From Simmondsia chinensis (taxonomy: Eukaryota > Streptophyta > Magnoliopsida > Caryophyllales > Simmondsiaceae): a stretch of 64,000 bases of DNA. Numbering within the stretch: position 1 is the first letter of the stretch; each line of letters opens with the position of its first letter. The notes beneath the pieces are model-generated. The model did not search any database. It worked only from the letters and a program-made list of their open reading frames with translations, and was not told the DNA's origin. Both the position numbers and the translations under genes were made by a program. The stretch lies in NCBI GenBank assembly GCA_018398585.1, contig JAGTTD010000001.1, positions 3,722,501-3,786,500 on the forward strand, in the 5' to 3' direction. Positions 12,411-23,425 of the stretch are shown one piece after another.

Positions 12411-12972
12411 GAAATTATTACTTAGGTATTCTAAGATTTGAGCATTTATCACTTAAGTATCCTATCATTTCAATATGTACAATGAGGTAGCTTAAAGTTT
12501 TAAAAATTTAATCATTTAGGTACTCTATGTGAGAAATTGGTAAGTTTTTTTGAAGATTCAAAGCTTTTTTTTACCATAAAACGTTAATGCAGTACATAAT
12601 CACAATAATAACGTCAATTTTTTTAACAAAAATCCAACTAATTACTAAAAAAAAGTCAGTGAATTATGATGGAAGAAATCTATATACTTGAGAAACAATG
12701 TATTATGTTAGCATTTCACGATAAAAAAATTATAACATTATAATAGAGGATACTTATATATTGCCATGAATATGTCATACATTAGCACTTTTTAATAAAA
12801 ATCTATCTGATTTTGAATAATGGCACTTGATAAAAATTTTAAACTTTAGGGTGCTTAAGTGATAAACCTTTTAAACCTCAAGGTACCATATTATATATAT
12901 TAAAACTTTAAAATATTTAAGTAATAAAATATTTAAATTTTAGGATATTTAAATAATAAATTCTTTTAAAAT
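12411..12972. mobile_element. MITE family A copy, long inverted termini
   Basis: The left arm reads AAATTATTACTTAGGTATTC then GAGCATTTATCACTTAAGTA; the right arm ends with the reverse pattern (AGGATATTTAAATAATAAAT). The arms pair over roughly 100 bases. At least six related copies lie in this window (13185, 32948, 33955, 52533, 63208). No coding sequence. Confidence 0.55.
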
Positions 12973-13184
12973 AATATAAAAATCAAGGAGGGGGCCCTTG
13001 AGAAAGCAAATAAATTAAGACTTTTCCTTTTCACTATATTGGCCCTTGACTCCTCACTCTAAACAGAGGGTAATCTTTACCCGTCAACTCTGCCACGTGT
13101 CTCTGCCTCCTCATTTGGGCCCTCTTTTGGGCCCAAATAAATCCAAATTCTCACTTTACCCCCCACCCCTCTATTATTAATTAT

Positions 13185-13580
13185 CAAATTATCATTTAAA
13201 ATATCTTCAGATTTAAGTATTTATCGCTTAAGTATTATAATATTTTTATATATTTTTAGATTTAAGTATTTATTATTTAAGTATTAATATTTTATTATAT
13301 ATAACAAAATACTTTAAAGTTTAAAAGTTTTATTACATATATACTTTAAGTAGGAATCTAGTAAGTTTTTAGAGAAATTTAGCCAAATTTCACTGAAAAA
13401 TGTTGATGTGGTTAAGTAAATATATGTGTTATATCGGTGTTGTTTAAGAAAATCCAACAGATTTGGAAAATAGTTATTAGGTTTTGACAGAACACATATA
13501 TAGTTACTAAAATAATGTGTCACGTTATCGTGTTTTGACAAAATAATTAGATAATGTCAGAGGACATTTATATATTGTTG
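13185..13580. mobile_element. MITE family A, partial copy
   Basis: Carries the family A arm motifs TTTAAGTATTTATCGCTTAAG and TTTAAGTAGGAATCTAGTAAG, but the second arm is lost or replaced by a TRIM LTR at 13585. Confidence 0.4.
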
Positions 13581-13584
13581 AACA

Positions 13585-13765
13585 TGTAAAATTTCACCAA
13601 GTCTTTTAGGCCTGACCCGTTGAGTTGGAATATACAAGGTCTATATATAAGCTGAAGTGAGATTTTATTCTAAAATTAATTGAGAGTAGGTGGAGTAACC
13701 CTCCGCACTTATAAATTAATCTCTTCACTTTCACAATTACTAAAATCACATGTGAAGTTTCAACA
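13585..13765 (-). mobile_element. Solo LTR of TRIM family 2, diverged
   Basis: Read on the minus strand it begins TGTTGAAACTTCACATGTGA and ends GGTGAAATTTTACA. It matches the 197-bp LTR of the TRIM pair at 30.6-32.1 kb along its length (TTACTCCACCTA, AACTCAACGGGTCAGGCC). No internal domain remains. Confidence 0.6.
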
Positions 13766-13963
13766 TAGTGCAAAATGTATGCGGTGATATATATCCATAG
13801 GTTTATAGACTGACAATAATAGAATAGCCTCTAAAAAAAAAATAAAAAAAAAAGGCCTAGCTCGGAAGGGAAGGGACACTTTTGTTAGACTATATATGTA
13901 TAGATGGTCCTAATATTATATTTATACGGTTCGTTGAGCTTGGCTTTGTATTTGTATTGATAC

Positions 13964-14249
13964 ATTATATATAAATGAAGGGTTCATTTATCAGGTACCA
14001 AGATATTGGATCTTTTTAGAACTTCGAAGTTAAGCGTGCTTTGGCGAAGAGTAATACTAGGATGAGTGACCCCCTGGGAAGTCCTTATATACCCAATTCT
14101 ATAAGGTTGGGGGTCTTGAAAATAGCCTCTCGACAGGGTTACATCCTAAAGGGTAAGGCTGCGTACATCCACTCCTCCCATACCCCACTTATGCGGGACC
14201 CTTTGAGGCACTGAGTCTGTTGTTGTTGTTGTATATTATAGATAAATGA
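13964..14249 (+). mobile_element. 5S-headed SINE copy 2, full length, plus orientation
   Basis: A 15-bp direct repeat with one mismatch flanks it: ATTATATATAAATGA at 13964-13978 and ATTATAGATAAATGA at 14235-14249. The element (13979-14234, ~255 bp) starts GGGTTCATTT, matching the very start of 5S rRNA. It continues AAGTTAAGCGTGCTTTGGCG, GGATGAGTGACCCCCTGGGA and then the RTE-type tail ending TGTTGTTGTTGTTGTA. It is the only plus-oriented full copy here. Confidence 0.85.
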
Positions 14250-15471
14250 GAGGGCATTGAAATTGTTTTGTTGCTCATTATTTTATAACTATATTTTATT
14301 AGCAACATAATCAATGAAATCATGTCATTTTTATTCTCTCCTTAGTTACTCTTTAATTCCAGTCAATTTGTTGTTTTATTTGATTTCTGTTTATTTCGAT
14401 TTCAAATCATACCAATCAACAAGGTTGTTCAAAGTAGGGAGAAACGTTTCGTTTTTACCAAAAATATTGTTCTTCTTAAAATATTTTTAGCTAAACATAT
14501 TTATTTGTTGAAAATACATTTTCTAGGTAACGAAAATGATTTTCTTAAAAAATTTTCATTTACCCTGAGTTGTAAAGCTCGACTTGTTATAAGCTCAAGC
14601 CCAATCAATTCGATTCATTTAGCTTATTGAATTGAGCCGAGCCTAATGAAGCCCTAATTCATAGGCTCGTGAACCTAAACTAGCCTAAGCCAATCTCTCT
14701 TAATATAATGGATTTTTTAATAAAAATTTTCAAAAGCCACATAAGACAACTAACATATATTAACGGTATTAATAGATGTGACATTGAAAAATTTTGAAAG
14801 TTTAAATGTAACATTAAAAAATTAAAAATTTAGCTGGTGTTTTGAAACAACACCTAAAAGTTGAGTGGTTTTCAAGAAAAATTTCTAATCTAATATATTC
14901 GCTTAAATAACATCGAGCATAAACAAGCTGATGTAAAGCTCAAAATAAGCCTAAATAACACTATCACAAGCTTGGTTCTGCCAAGCTAAGTTCGACCTAA
15001 ACCGAGCCGAGCCAAATCGAACCTTAGACATATGATTCGAGCTTAAGCTTGAAGTAATTTTCAAGATACCACGCTTAATACAAACGAGTCGAGCCTCGAG
15101 CCTGACTAGCTCAGACTTGACTAGGCTCGACTCAAATACACGGCAAAATTTAGAAATTGTTGGGACCCTGACCCAAAAATGAACCGACTCGAACTTGACC
15201 CAACCTGTGATGATCCAAGACCCGAATCAGGCATGTCCTATATTCCGAAATGATCTAATAAAAATTTATTTTATCATAGAATTTAAATAAAATGCTAATT
15301 ATAGTCATTTTGTTTTGTATTTTTAGTTATAACTTTTAATGTTGAATAAATATATTATCAAAATAATTTGATGAGTCAACTTGAAATCTGAGCTAGCCTA
15401 AGGACAGACCTGAGGTTAACCCAACCCACGGTTGACCCGACCCAATATCAACCCAACCCGAGAAGACCCGA
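14250..15471. other. AT-rich DNA with degenerate GAGCTCGAG-type repeats and a MITE B part-copy
   Basis: From about 14575 to 15140 and again 15150-15470 the sequence is a loose patchwork of AAGCTCGAG, GAGCCGAGCC and GACCCGAAC words, as found in subterminal arrays of some plant hAT-type non-autonomous elements. A half copy of MITE family B (TGTGACATTGAAAAATTTTG) sits at 14722-14892. No gene is visible. Confidence 0.35.
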
Positions 15472-15912
15472 TGATGCAGCCAGTATCTTGGCAGATCTGA
15501 TTCTTGGCTAGATGGGTTACTTGACGGGATGGAAGAGAGACGTGGATAAAGCAGAGAGACGCAAAATGGTGAACTGAATTGAGAAAGTTATAGGAGACTT
15601 TAGCTTAGTTTAGATTAAGAGATAATTATTAGTTGTTTAGATAATTAGCAGTTGTTTTTGCATTTATCTTCTAATTTTTAAGTCTTTTAGTTTAATTCAA
15701 TTAGTTCCTCTATTTAAACAAAAGAAAGTCTAAGATTTAGTTAATTCAATTATTTTAGAGACTTTTATCATTGTTTATGTGTTTTTTCGCGAGGTGAGAA
15801 TTTTGTCAGATTCTTTATTCCCCTTTATTCTTAATTATTTTCGTAATAAGAATTAAGGGAAGACTGTTGAATCTTCCTGTTTCCCATTAATTTCTATCTA
15901 CGCGCTACATCA
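15472..15912 (+). mobile_element. Solo LTR, ~441 bp
   Basis: Begins TGATGCAGCCAGTATC and ends CGCTACATCA, giving the inverted TGATG...CATCA terminus. Flanks are CCCGA (15467-15471) and CCCAA (15913-15917), a 5-bp target duplication with one transition. No internal coding domain is present. Confidence 0.65.
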
Positions 15913-16301
15913 CCCAAACCTGAAGATGCCCCAACCCAAGTCTGACGCGACCTCATTTTGATCCGATATGGCATTAATCCAACCGAATTGTCAGTTATAG
16001 CTATTATAACCCAACAAGAACAAAAGAGAGCGCGATTGACGTAAAAAGTGAAAGGGATTTTGTTTAGTCGAAAAAGATGGGCGCCCAACATCCCGACAAA
16101 TCTTACCAAATGTCCTTCCAAATTTGCTCTGGCCATTTCATACACATATTTTTTAATTTTTTATATCATATAATATACAATTTATTTCCTCCAAGATTAT
16201 TATGAAATTGTAATATTTTAAATATGTAATTGCATATAATATTTTAACAAGGTATGAAAATGTGTTAGGTTATGATTCTATATATCTAATGTGTGTCATT
16301 C

Positions 16302-16604
16302 ATTATTATCAAGGAACCGTCTATCCCAAAAGTTTAAGCTGATGGGCGAAGGTCCAGGATTGATTTTATACTCTAACATGCCCCCTCACGCAAATACCCG
16401 TTTGAGCTTCAAGCATGGACAATACACAGGCCCACCTCATACCTTGTGCTTAATTGTTTTAATATTGAAAGTGAGGATTGTTCAGATTCGAACTCCTGAC
16501 CTCTTGGTCATCAAAGTTCCGATACCGTGTCAAGGAACCATCTATCCCAAAAGCTTAAGCTGATGGGTGAAGGTCCAGGATTGGCTTTATACTCTAACAA
16601 TTAT
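16302..16604 (-). mobile_element. Complete TRIM family 1 element, 293 bp with 72-bp LTRs
   Basis: Two near-identical 72-bp direct repeats lie at 16307-16378 and 16528-16599. A perfect 5-bp target duplication ATTAT flanks them (16302-16306, 16600-16604). Read on the minus strand each LTR starts TGTTAGAGTATAAA and the 5' one ends CCTTGACA. Behind it CGGTATCGGAAC resembles the initiator-tRNA-Met primer site TGGTATCAGAGC, and GTGAGGGGGCA before the 3' LTR is a polypurine tract. The 149-bp interior encodes nothing, so it must move with enzymes from another LTR element. Confidence 0.8.
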
Positions 16605-17479
16605 AATAGAATAAAAATAGTGCAGGTATGTTAACTGTCAAGATTGATTTCATGATGTGTTCAAACTATGCAGTTCCTATAGTTATTTTTTTACAGAAAA
16701 TATCGGTTCTCGGTTTGTCTCAATAATTGGGGTGGCAGTGGCCCACCCCTGGATGTGGGTTCGATCATGGTATCGTCCTTCCCAAAACATCGGGCGTACA
16801 AATTATATTTCACGCAAAATATAGTTATAATTATACATATATTTGTTTTGTGTTATTTACAACATCGGTTCATATATTTGTTTGGTTAGCCCCCTAGGTA
16901 AGTTCTGATTCCTTCATTTTTAACTAGTCTCATAAATGAAGTTATATTCTCATCCTAACAACCAAACATATTTTACCTCATTCTAGGAAAGTTGGCATAG
17001 AAATTGAATTCTCTAAAAATACAACTTTTCGTATAAATTCAATTTACGTGACAACCAGACAAGACCTTTATTGTGTTTAAATTGCCTTAAATATTTTAAA
17101 AAATGTCTTGATAATAACAACACTTGTTTAAAGTAACGTTATTACTATGACAAAATTATTATTATTAAAATAAAATTATAATTTTTAGAATTATTTTAGA
17201 ACTCTTATTATTTATGAATCACATAACTATTATAAAAATAATAATTTTTATTTTGATAATAGTAAATTACTATTTTTAGCATCAATAATTGAACACAATT
17301 AGGGTGCAAATTAAGGGGTGAGAATGGAAGCCACGCTCTTCCATTAATGTTGTGACATGTAATTGTCATTCGTTGCCTAATTTGGTAAAATTCTGACATT
17401 TATTTTATGTCAGAAATTTTATGCTACTTTGACCTTTTTGGCATGGGTTCTCAAAATCCCTATATTCTTGGCATACTAG
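16605..17479. other. AT-rich intergenic DNA with a weak tRNA-like scrap
   Basis: No gene is visible. Near 16715-16765 a piece with GTGGGTTCGATC resembles a tRNA B box and may be a SINE fragment. The rest is AT-rich and unrecognised. Confidence 0.35.
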
Positions 17480-19082
17480 TTTGTACGGAGTTTTACCATT
17501 TGGTTAACTGTATTGAAAAATATTTTGATTTGATTAATTATAATTAAAATATTTAAAAATCTCTAATTATTATCATGACTGAAAAGTCCAGTTGACCGAC
17601 TTTTGATAAATCGGTAATTTAGTTCGGTTATATCACTTAACCAATAACCAAAAAAATAATACAACACTTCTTTCATGTTATATGATCCATTTTCTTAATG
17701 GTTTTTAAAAGTCCAAAAATGCATTAAACACAAGAATAGTCAACAAATTATGAGCTTATGTAGGCAAACGAATAGTACTAGATTGTGGCAAAGTAGTGCT
17801 TAGTTAGTATTAGAGATATACTAATAAGGTACGAGTACTCTATGATAGGAGATGAATTGGAGAAAAAAAGATAAAATTGATCATACATTATATAATAGTT
17901 ACTTCACGTATATGCTACAAAAGCATACTTAGTGAATAATATAATATTATGAATATGTAAAAATATATACATGATATATATTATTTTGGTAACTCGGTTA
18001 ACCGTAATGGGCAAAATCACTAACCATTACCGTCCCAAAATACCGCAAATTTATTCGATTCGATTAACCATGAGGGTTGAACTATGGAGGAGCAATCGCT
18101 AGATAATGTAGATAAGGGTTTCACCGTACCTTCGAGGCCAGAATTCGAGGGCATAGCGCACAACATTGATATTATGGGGGACAGTTTGGTAGCTCTTTCC
18201 CTGCCTATGGATCAGGTTATGAAAAAACAAACTTTGTGTTATCATCAACCTTCCCCTCCTTTGGAGTTGGTCCAGTGTGGCCATCCTAATGACAATGTGG
18301 ATTCCGAGCCCCTCTTACCCACCAGGTTTTGGTCCCGATGCAGCTTTTGTTGATCATGATGATGATGAATCATCTTGCCAGCTTAGTGTTAATAATATGG
18401 TTGAGCAAGTTAAGGTTAGCAGGAGTTTGAAATTTGGAAAGAAAAAGAAAAACCACGAGATGTTTGGACAGTTTAAATTTGTTAACTTGCAGCTGAACTC
18501 TATAAAGGATCGAAGAGCTAGGAAAAAGTGTGACAAAAAAGCCAAACAGTTGCATCGAGAGCTCCTTGGGGACATAATCCCTGAGGAAGTTGTGTAATTC
18601 GAGTCTAAGTTGGCTATTGTTGTTTGTTCTTTTGCTGCTTAGTTGGGGCTTGCTTGGGTGTTCTTTCTAGTTCCATTTTAGTATTTCGGAGTGTGGCTAT
18701 CCCTGCTTCTGGGCGTTTGTCTTCGGTGTCTTCACTGGTGGGGCTTTCTTAGTTTGTCTTGAGTTGCTTGTGGTTAGTTGCCTTTTCTTTGGCATCTGGT
18801 GCTGGGGGTTGGAGGTGGTTTTTCTTTTACTCTATTGTGTATTTTTCGTTGTTTTGATGTTGTTATGAGGATAGGGCTTGTCTCTCTTGTTCGGCAGGTT
18901 CCTTGTTATTTTTTCCTTTTCACACTTTGTGTGTGCTTTTCGGGTCTCTTGTTTGAGGCGCCGACTTTTGTATTGCGAGTTTATCCTCGCTAATTATCGA
19001 AAAAAAATCGAACTAGAAATTCAGTACAGTTAACCACATTTTCTATTCGGTATTTCAGCTATGGATTTTTTGAACACCCCTA
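17480..19082. mobile_element. hAT-type MITE family C, interrupted by an L1 insertion
   Basis: The right end reads TTGAACACCCCTA, the inverted form of the AGGGGTGTTCAAAA start of the second copy at 47663. The interior (CTTAATGGTTTTTAAAAGTCC) matches the 47.7-48.3 kb copy in opposite orientation. An ORF1-only L1 derivative splits it at about 18075-19010. The left terminus near 17480 is diverged. Confidence 0.55.
18075..19010 (+). mobile_element. ORF1-type L1 fragment with poly(A) end, plus strand
   Basis: A frame from 18084 (MEEQSLDNVDKGFTVPSRPE) shifts near 18300 into a second frame (PSYPPGFGPDAAFVDHDDD) that ends KKAKQLHRELLGDI...VV at stop 18595-18597. A ~400-base 3' region follows, ending TATTGCGAGTTTATCCTCGC, TAATTATCG and poly(A). 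There is no endonuclease or RT. GAACTA on both sides may be the target duplication. It lies inside MITE C. Confidence 0.55.
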
Positions 19083-19282
19083 CTAATTATTACACACATG
19101 TAAAAGAGTAAATTATTCATGTAAGTATAGAGTAAAATTTGTTTTATTTCATAAATAACAATTAGTTTGATATTTTAAGTATAAAAACACAAATCATTAT
19201 CTTGAGAATAATATGCAATATGTACTGAATTTTTAGTTATTTTTAGTTTCTTTTGGTTATATCTTGGCCGATTTATCATTTA

Positions 19283-19422
19283 GTGAGAGCAACAACAACA
19301 ACAGATTCAGTGCCTCAAGGGCTCACGCATAAGCGGGATCTAAGAGAAGTAGGATGTATGCAGCCTTATCCCTTCAGGGTATTACCCCAACAAGAGGCTA
19401 TTTTCGAGGATTTTGTGAGAGC
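19283..19422 (-). mobile_element. Tail-only RTE/SINE insertion
   Basis: GTGAGAGC at 19283-19290 and 19415-19422 flanks a minus-oriented tail that starts AACAACAACAACAG and includes TGCAGCCTTATCCCTTCAGGG, stopping at TTTTCGAGGA. No 5S head is present. Together with the plus-oriented tail at ~22 kb it brackets the RTE LINE with inverted ~125-base ends, which is probably coincidental. Confidence 0.65.
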
Positions 19423-22109
19423 GCTTAAATGAACTCATAGGGAAGAAAGCGTGAGCAACACATCATCACGTACCAAAGCGTTGGGACAAGAACACAGATT
19501 GACTACATACTATTAAGGAAAGGGTATAAAGAGACTGCAGGGATTGCAAGGCTACCCCAGGAGAAGACCTGTCTACACAATATAGGATGCTATGGGTGGA
19601 TATAAAGGCCAAGAAGAGGGCCAAAAGAATTTGCAAATCCGCACGGACGCATACCTGTTGGAGGAATTTGAAAGCGGAGAAGTAAAAGGTATACAAGGAA
19701 AAAGTGGAGGCCAAGCTCGGGTAGGACTTTGAGGGAAATACAAACCAGATGTGGAACCAACTAGCCCAAAAGATTAGAGGACTGGCACGGGAATTTCTCG
19801 GCACGTCAAAGGGAAGGGTACCAAACAACTGAGAGTCCTGGTGGTGGTGCGAGGAGGTCCAATAGAAGATTAAGGCGAAACGAGTTTATTTCAAAGAGTG
19901 AGATCATAGCAGAGATGAGGATAAGTGACATCGGTATCTGCAAGCCAGATGAGAAACAAAGAGAGCAGTCAGAGAAGCACAATCAAGAGCTTATGAGGAT
20001 TTCTACAAAAGGCTGGAGACCAAGGAGGGTGCGAGGGACTTATATAGAATTACCAAAGCTAGAGAAAGGAAAACTAGGGACTTAGATAGAGTACAATGCA
20101 TAAGAGGGGAAGATGGATAGGTACTTGTGGATAGGCAACTAATTAAGGATAGGTGGAAAACGTACTTCCACGAGCTGTTCAACGAACCAGGAGGGAGGGA
20201 CAGAGATATCCTTAGGTGATCTTCAAACATCTGAGGAGCATCAAAACCATTGTGACTGTAGGCAAATTAGCCCCGAGGAAGTCAAGGAAGCCCTAAAATT
20301 CATGGGAAGGGGTAAAGCAGTTGGCCCATATGGCATACCCATAGAAGTATGGAAATGCCTTGGACAGAAGGGCGTCAGTTGGCTGACTAAACTATTTAAC
20401 CAAATCCTTCTGAGGGAGAATATGCCTGAGGAATAGAGGAAGAGCACATTGATTCCGATATATAAGAACAAAGGCGACATTCGGAGTTGCGTCAACTATT
20501 GGGGTATCAAACTAATGTACCACACTCTGAAGTTGTGGGAATGGGTCATAGAGAGGAGGTTAAGGCAACAGACAGAGGTGTCCGAGAACCAATTTGGATT
20601 TATGCCCAGGAGATCAATAATAGAAGCCATCCACATCCTAAGGCGGACGATAGAGCACTACAGGGAGAGACAAAAGGACCTTCACATGGTCCTTTGGAAT
20701 GCATATGATACAGTGCCAAGGGATGTCCTTTGTAGAGTTTTGGACAGGAAAGGCATCCCTGTGCCATACATCCGAGCCATTAGAGACATGTGTGAGGAGG
20801 CACAGACTATGGTGCGTACAGTGGACGGGGAGATATACGCATTCTCGATAACAGTAGGAGTACACCAAGGGTCTGTTTTGAGCCCCTATTTGTTCATTCT
20901 GGTTATGGACGAGCTCACTAGGCACATCCAGGAATATGTAACTTGGTGCATGCTTTTTGCAGATCACATAGTGTTGGTGGGGGAGTCGCGGGAAGAGGTA
21001 AATGAGAAGCTGGAACTGTGGAGAGGGGTACTAGAGTCGAAGGGCTTATGACTAAGCAGAGCCAAGACCGAGGACATGGAACTCAAGTTCGATCCCTCCA
21101 CCAAGCCTAGCCGGGAAGACATCAAGATTGGATCTGAGGCCATAGCGAAGAAGGAGAGCTTCAGGTACTTGGGGTCCATAATACAACACAATGGCGAAGT
21201 TGACGAGGATGTCAACAATCGGATTAAAGCGGGATGGCATAAGTGGAGGATGGCCTCTGCAGTACTTTATTATAAAAAGTTCCCCTTGAAGCTAAAGGGA
21301 AGATACTATAAGACGGTTGTGAGGCCAGCCATAACATATGGGGCGGAGTGCAGGGCGATGAAACAATAGCACATACAGAAGATGAAGGTGGTGGAGATGC
21401 GAATGCTGAGGCGAATGTGCGGACACACAAGGAAGGATAGGATCAGAAACGACGTCTTAAGGGGAAAATTGGGCGCAGCCTCCATTGAAGATAAATTGAG
21501 GGAGCAACGTTTGAGGTGGTTCGAACATGTTAGAAGGAGACCGGAAAATGCTCCAGTACGGAGATGCAAACAACCCCATACTACACTAGGCAGGAGAGGA
21601 AGAGGCAGGCCAAAGAAGAGATGGCTGGAGACGATCCGACAGAACCTTACCCACCTAAACCTTCGGGAGGAGATGGCCTTAGATAGGGCCCAATGGAGGG
21701 CTAGCATAGGGGTAATAGATGCTCTAGTTGAAGTAGGGTAGTCTAGCTTACTAGTGCTAGGCCTTGACATCCTCTTGGCGCACATAGGTTGTGTACTTGC
21801 TCTCATGAGCTGCTATTTGCCTACTTATCTTTTGATTTCTGCTTGATGTGGCTCGTTTTGAGTTTGAGCTTTGAGTTTGTTGCTTTGCTCTCTGTGTGTT
21901 TTGCCCTACTCATGCTTTGATGCTCCCCTACTGTCAGGTCACATGCTCTATGCTACGGACCAGCTTTTCAGGCTGGGGGTCCTCGGAAACAGCCTCTCTT
22001 CAGGGTAGCCCCCTGAAGGGGGAATACTGCGTACATCTACCCCCCAGACCCTGCTTTTGTGGGAGCCCTTGGAGACACTGGGTTTGTTGTTGTTGTTTGT
22101 TGTTGCTAA
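19423..22109 (+). mobile_element. RTE-clade LINE, 5'-truncated and decayed
   Basis: Plus-strand non-LTR retrotransposon. The 5' part keeps the end of the AP endonuclease (TRTQIDYILLRKGYKE near 19485). Reverse transcriptase runs ~20300-21051: IPIYKNKGDIRSC, NQFGFMPRRSIIEAI, GVHQGSVLSPYLF and the catalytic box as CMLFADH. The C-terminal region runs 21076-21741: ESFRYLGSIIQHNGEVDEDV, RIKAGWHKWR, MLRRMCGHTRKDR, GRRGRGRPKKRW. These phrases identify the plant RTE LINE clade. It carries several stops and frameshifts, and the FADD box is FADH, so it is inactive. Its 3' end (21965-22109) is the same tail found on the 5S-headed SINEs and ends in TTGTTGTTG repeats. Confidence 0.85.
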
Positions 22110-22445
22110 AATGAACTCCATTCACAACTCCACATGGAATGATGGTGTTAGACACACATACCAGCCAAGTTGGCGTGAACCTGTGTTTGATGTGTTTCGT
22201 GCTCTTGTTTAAAATTGGACTTGGGATCTAGGTTTCTGTGATCTTAAACGGATCTAGTAAGTAGCACCTGGAAATATAAAGTCAAATAAAGTGAATAGTT
22301 TGGTTGAATGATACAACACTTACCTTGTGGCTAGAGAGTTCACTCAGCATCAGGTATTTATTATCATAAGACTTTCAGCTATGTCATCAATTACATAATA
22401 GTGCTGCATGTTCTTTGTCTTGCCGTAACTCTTTTGCCCTAACAG
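22110..22445. other. Non-coding spacer after the RTE LINE
   Basis: No reading frame of note. The end probably belongs to the same decayed Copia element as the next feature, but I cannot recognise domains in it. Confidence 0.3.
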
Positions 22446-22930
22446 TTACAGACGCTATGCCTTCCTGCATGGCTTCCTTAATGAGGAAGTCAACATGAAG
22501 CAACCTCTTGGTTTTATTCACTTCACCTTTTAGGGTCATGTGTGTTGCATATGTAAGGCTATATATAACCTAAAACAGACACCTCAGGCCAGGTATCAGT
22601 GCTTTAGGACTGCTTTGCTTTAGTATGGCATCCGGTGCTCATGGATCAATCCCTCACATTTCATTTATGACACCCGTTAGGACATTATGTTACTCCTCCT
22701 GTTTGTAGATGACAGCATGGTCACTGGTGACTTACTTGATCTTGTTATGAATCTTTTAAGGATCCTATTCTCTCAATTTGCTACGAAAGATTTCGGTGAT
22801 TCTTGATTTCCATAGGATTGAGGCACACTATACACCCATTTCTTTTATTTACTTTTCTCCCAGCATAAATATGTCATTGACCTTTTCACTCATTTTAATA
22901 TGAATCATGTTAAATCCTCTAATTAAGGCA
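22446..22930 (+). pseudogene. Copia reverse transcriptase remnant
   Basis: Read across several frames the plus strand gives NEEVNMKQPLGFI, then a stretch like VCCICKAIYNLKQTPQARY, SHFIYDTR, and FVDDSMVTGDL. These are the conserved steps of Ty1/copia RT (usual forms: EEVYMKQPPGF, LYGLKQAPRAW, YVDD). Stops and frameshifts are many, and neither LTR nor integrase is visible. It is older than the Copia element at 23.98 kb and in the opposite orientation. Confidence 0.7.
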
Positions 22931-22945
22931 TCCTAACCAACACTA

Positions 22946-23224
22946 TATATATAGTGCCGTTCTTACGAGAGTAAGAGTGTGAGAGGGGAAAATTCTGACC
23001 CTTGGCCAAGATGTGTTGAATATTAAAAAAAAAAAAAAATTTATGGCCCATATCCCTTAATGGAATAGAAAGAAAGAAGGGATAAGGGAGGAAAATTATT
23101 ATTTTTTCAATACTCCACAAATCTTGGGGGTAAATTATTTTTTTTAATGTTCAACAAATCTTGGCCGTCCATTACAATAGAGGGCAATGATTTGCCCCTC
23201 TCACGCTCTCACCATCTCATAAGA

Positions 23225-23232
<8 letters not shown>
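22946..23232. mobile_element. MITE with ~90-bp inverted termini (family D)
   Basis: The left arm reads TGCCGTTCTTACGAGAGTAAG, GTGTGAGAGGGG and CTTGGCCAAGATGTGTTGAA; the right arm is its inverse (CAACAAATCTTGGCCG, CCCCTCTCACGCTCTCA, ATAAGAACGGCA). The arms flank a short AT-rich centre. TATATA words on both sides could be the target duplication. No coding capacity. Confidence 0.6.
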
Positions 23233-23255
<23 letters not shown>

Positions 23256-23256
23256 G
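23231..23256. repeat. (AT)n microsatellite
   Basis: A run of alternating A and T of about 25 bases lies exactly between MITE D and the truncated tail end of a 5S-headed SINE. Confidence 0.8.
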
Positions 23257-23425
23257 GGGGGTGAATGTACGCAACTTTCCCCCTTCAGGGTGTTATCCTG
23301 AAGCAAGGCTGTTTCCGAGAACCCTCAATCTAAGAGGTGCAATATGAGGACTTTCGTCACCCGTCTTGGTACTAATCTTACCCAAGCACCCTTAACTTCG
23401 GAGTTCTAATGGGATCCAGTGACCA
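23257..23425 (-). mobile_element. 5S-headed SINE copy 3, lacks the TTG end
   Basis: Minus orientation. The right part is the 5S-derived head (opposite strand: GGATCCCATTAGAACTCCGA, AAGTTAAGGGTGCTTGGGTA). The left part is the shared tail up to GTACATTCACCCCCC. The terminal ~45 bases with the TTG repeats are replaced by the AT microsatellite. Confidence 0.75.

Noticed and set aside
13964..14249. Cassandra-type TRIM with 5S in its LTR
   Set aside because: There is no second LTR, no TG...CA terminus, no primer site or polypurine tract. The target duplications are 15-19 bp rather than 5 bp, and the end is a TTG repeat.
16484..16530. tRNA gene (GATTCGAACTCCTGACC looks like a B box)
   Set aside because: It lies inside the TRIM interior between two 72-bp LTRs; no cloverleaf can be drawn.
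19423..22109. LINE with twin-priming inversion (tail in inverted order at 19.29 kb)
   Set aside because: The left piece is a 3' tail, not 5' LINE sequence, and has its own GTGAGAGC duplication, so it is a separate insertion.
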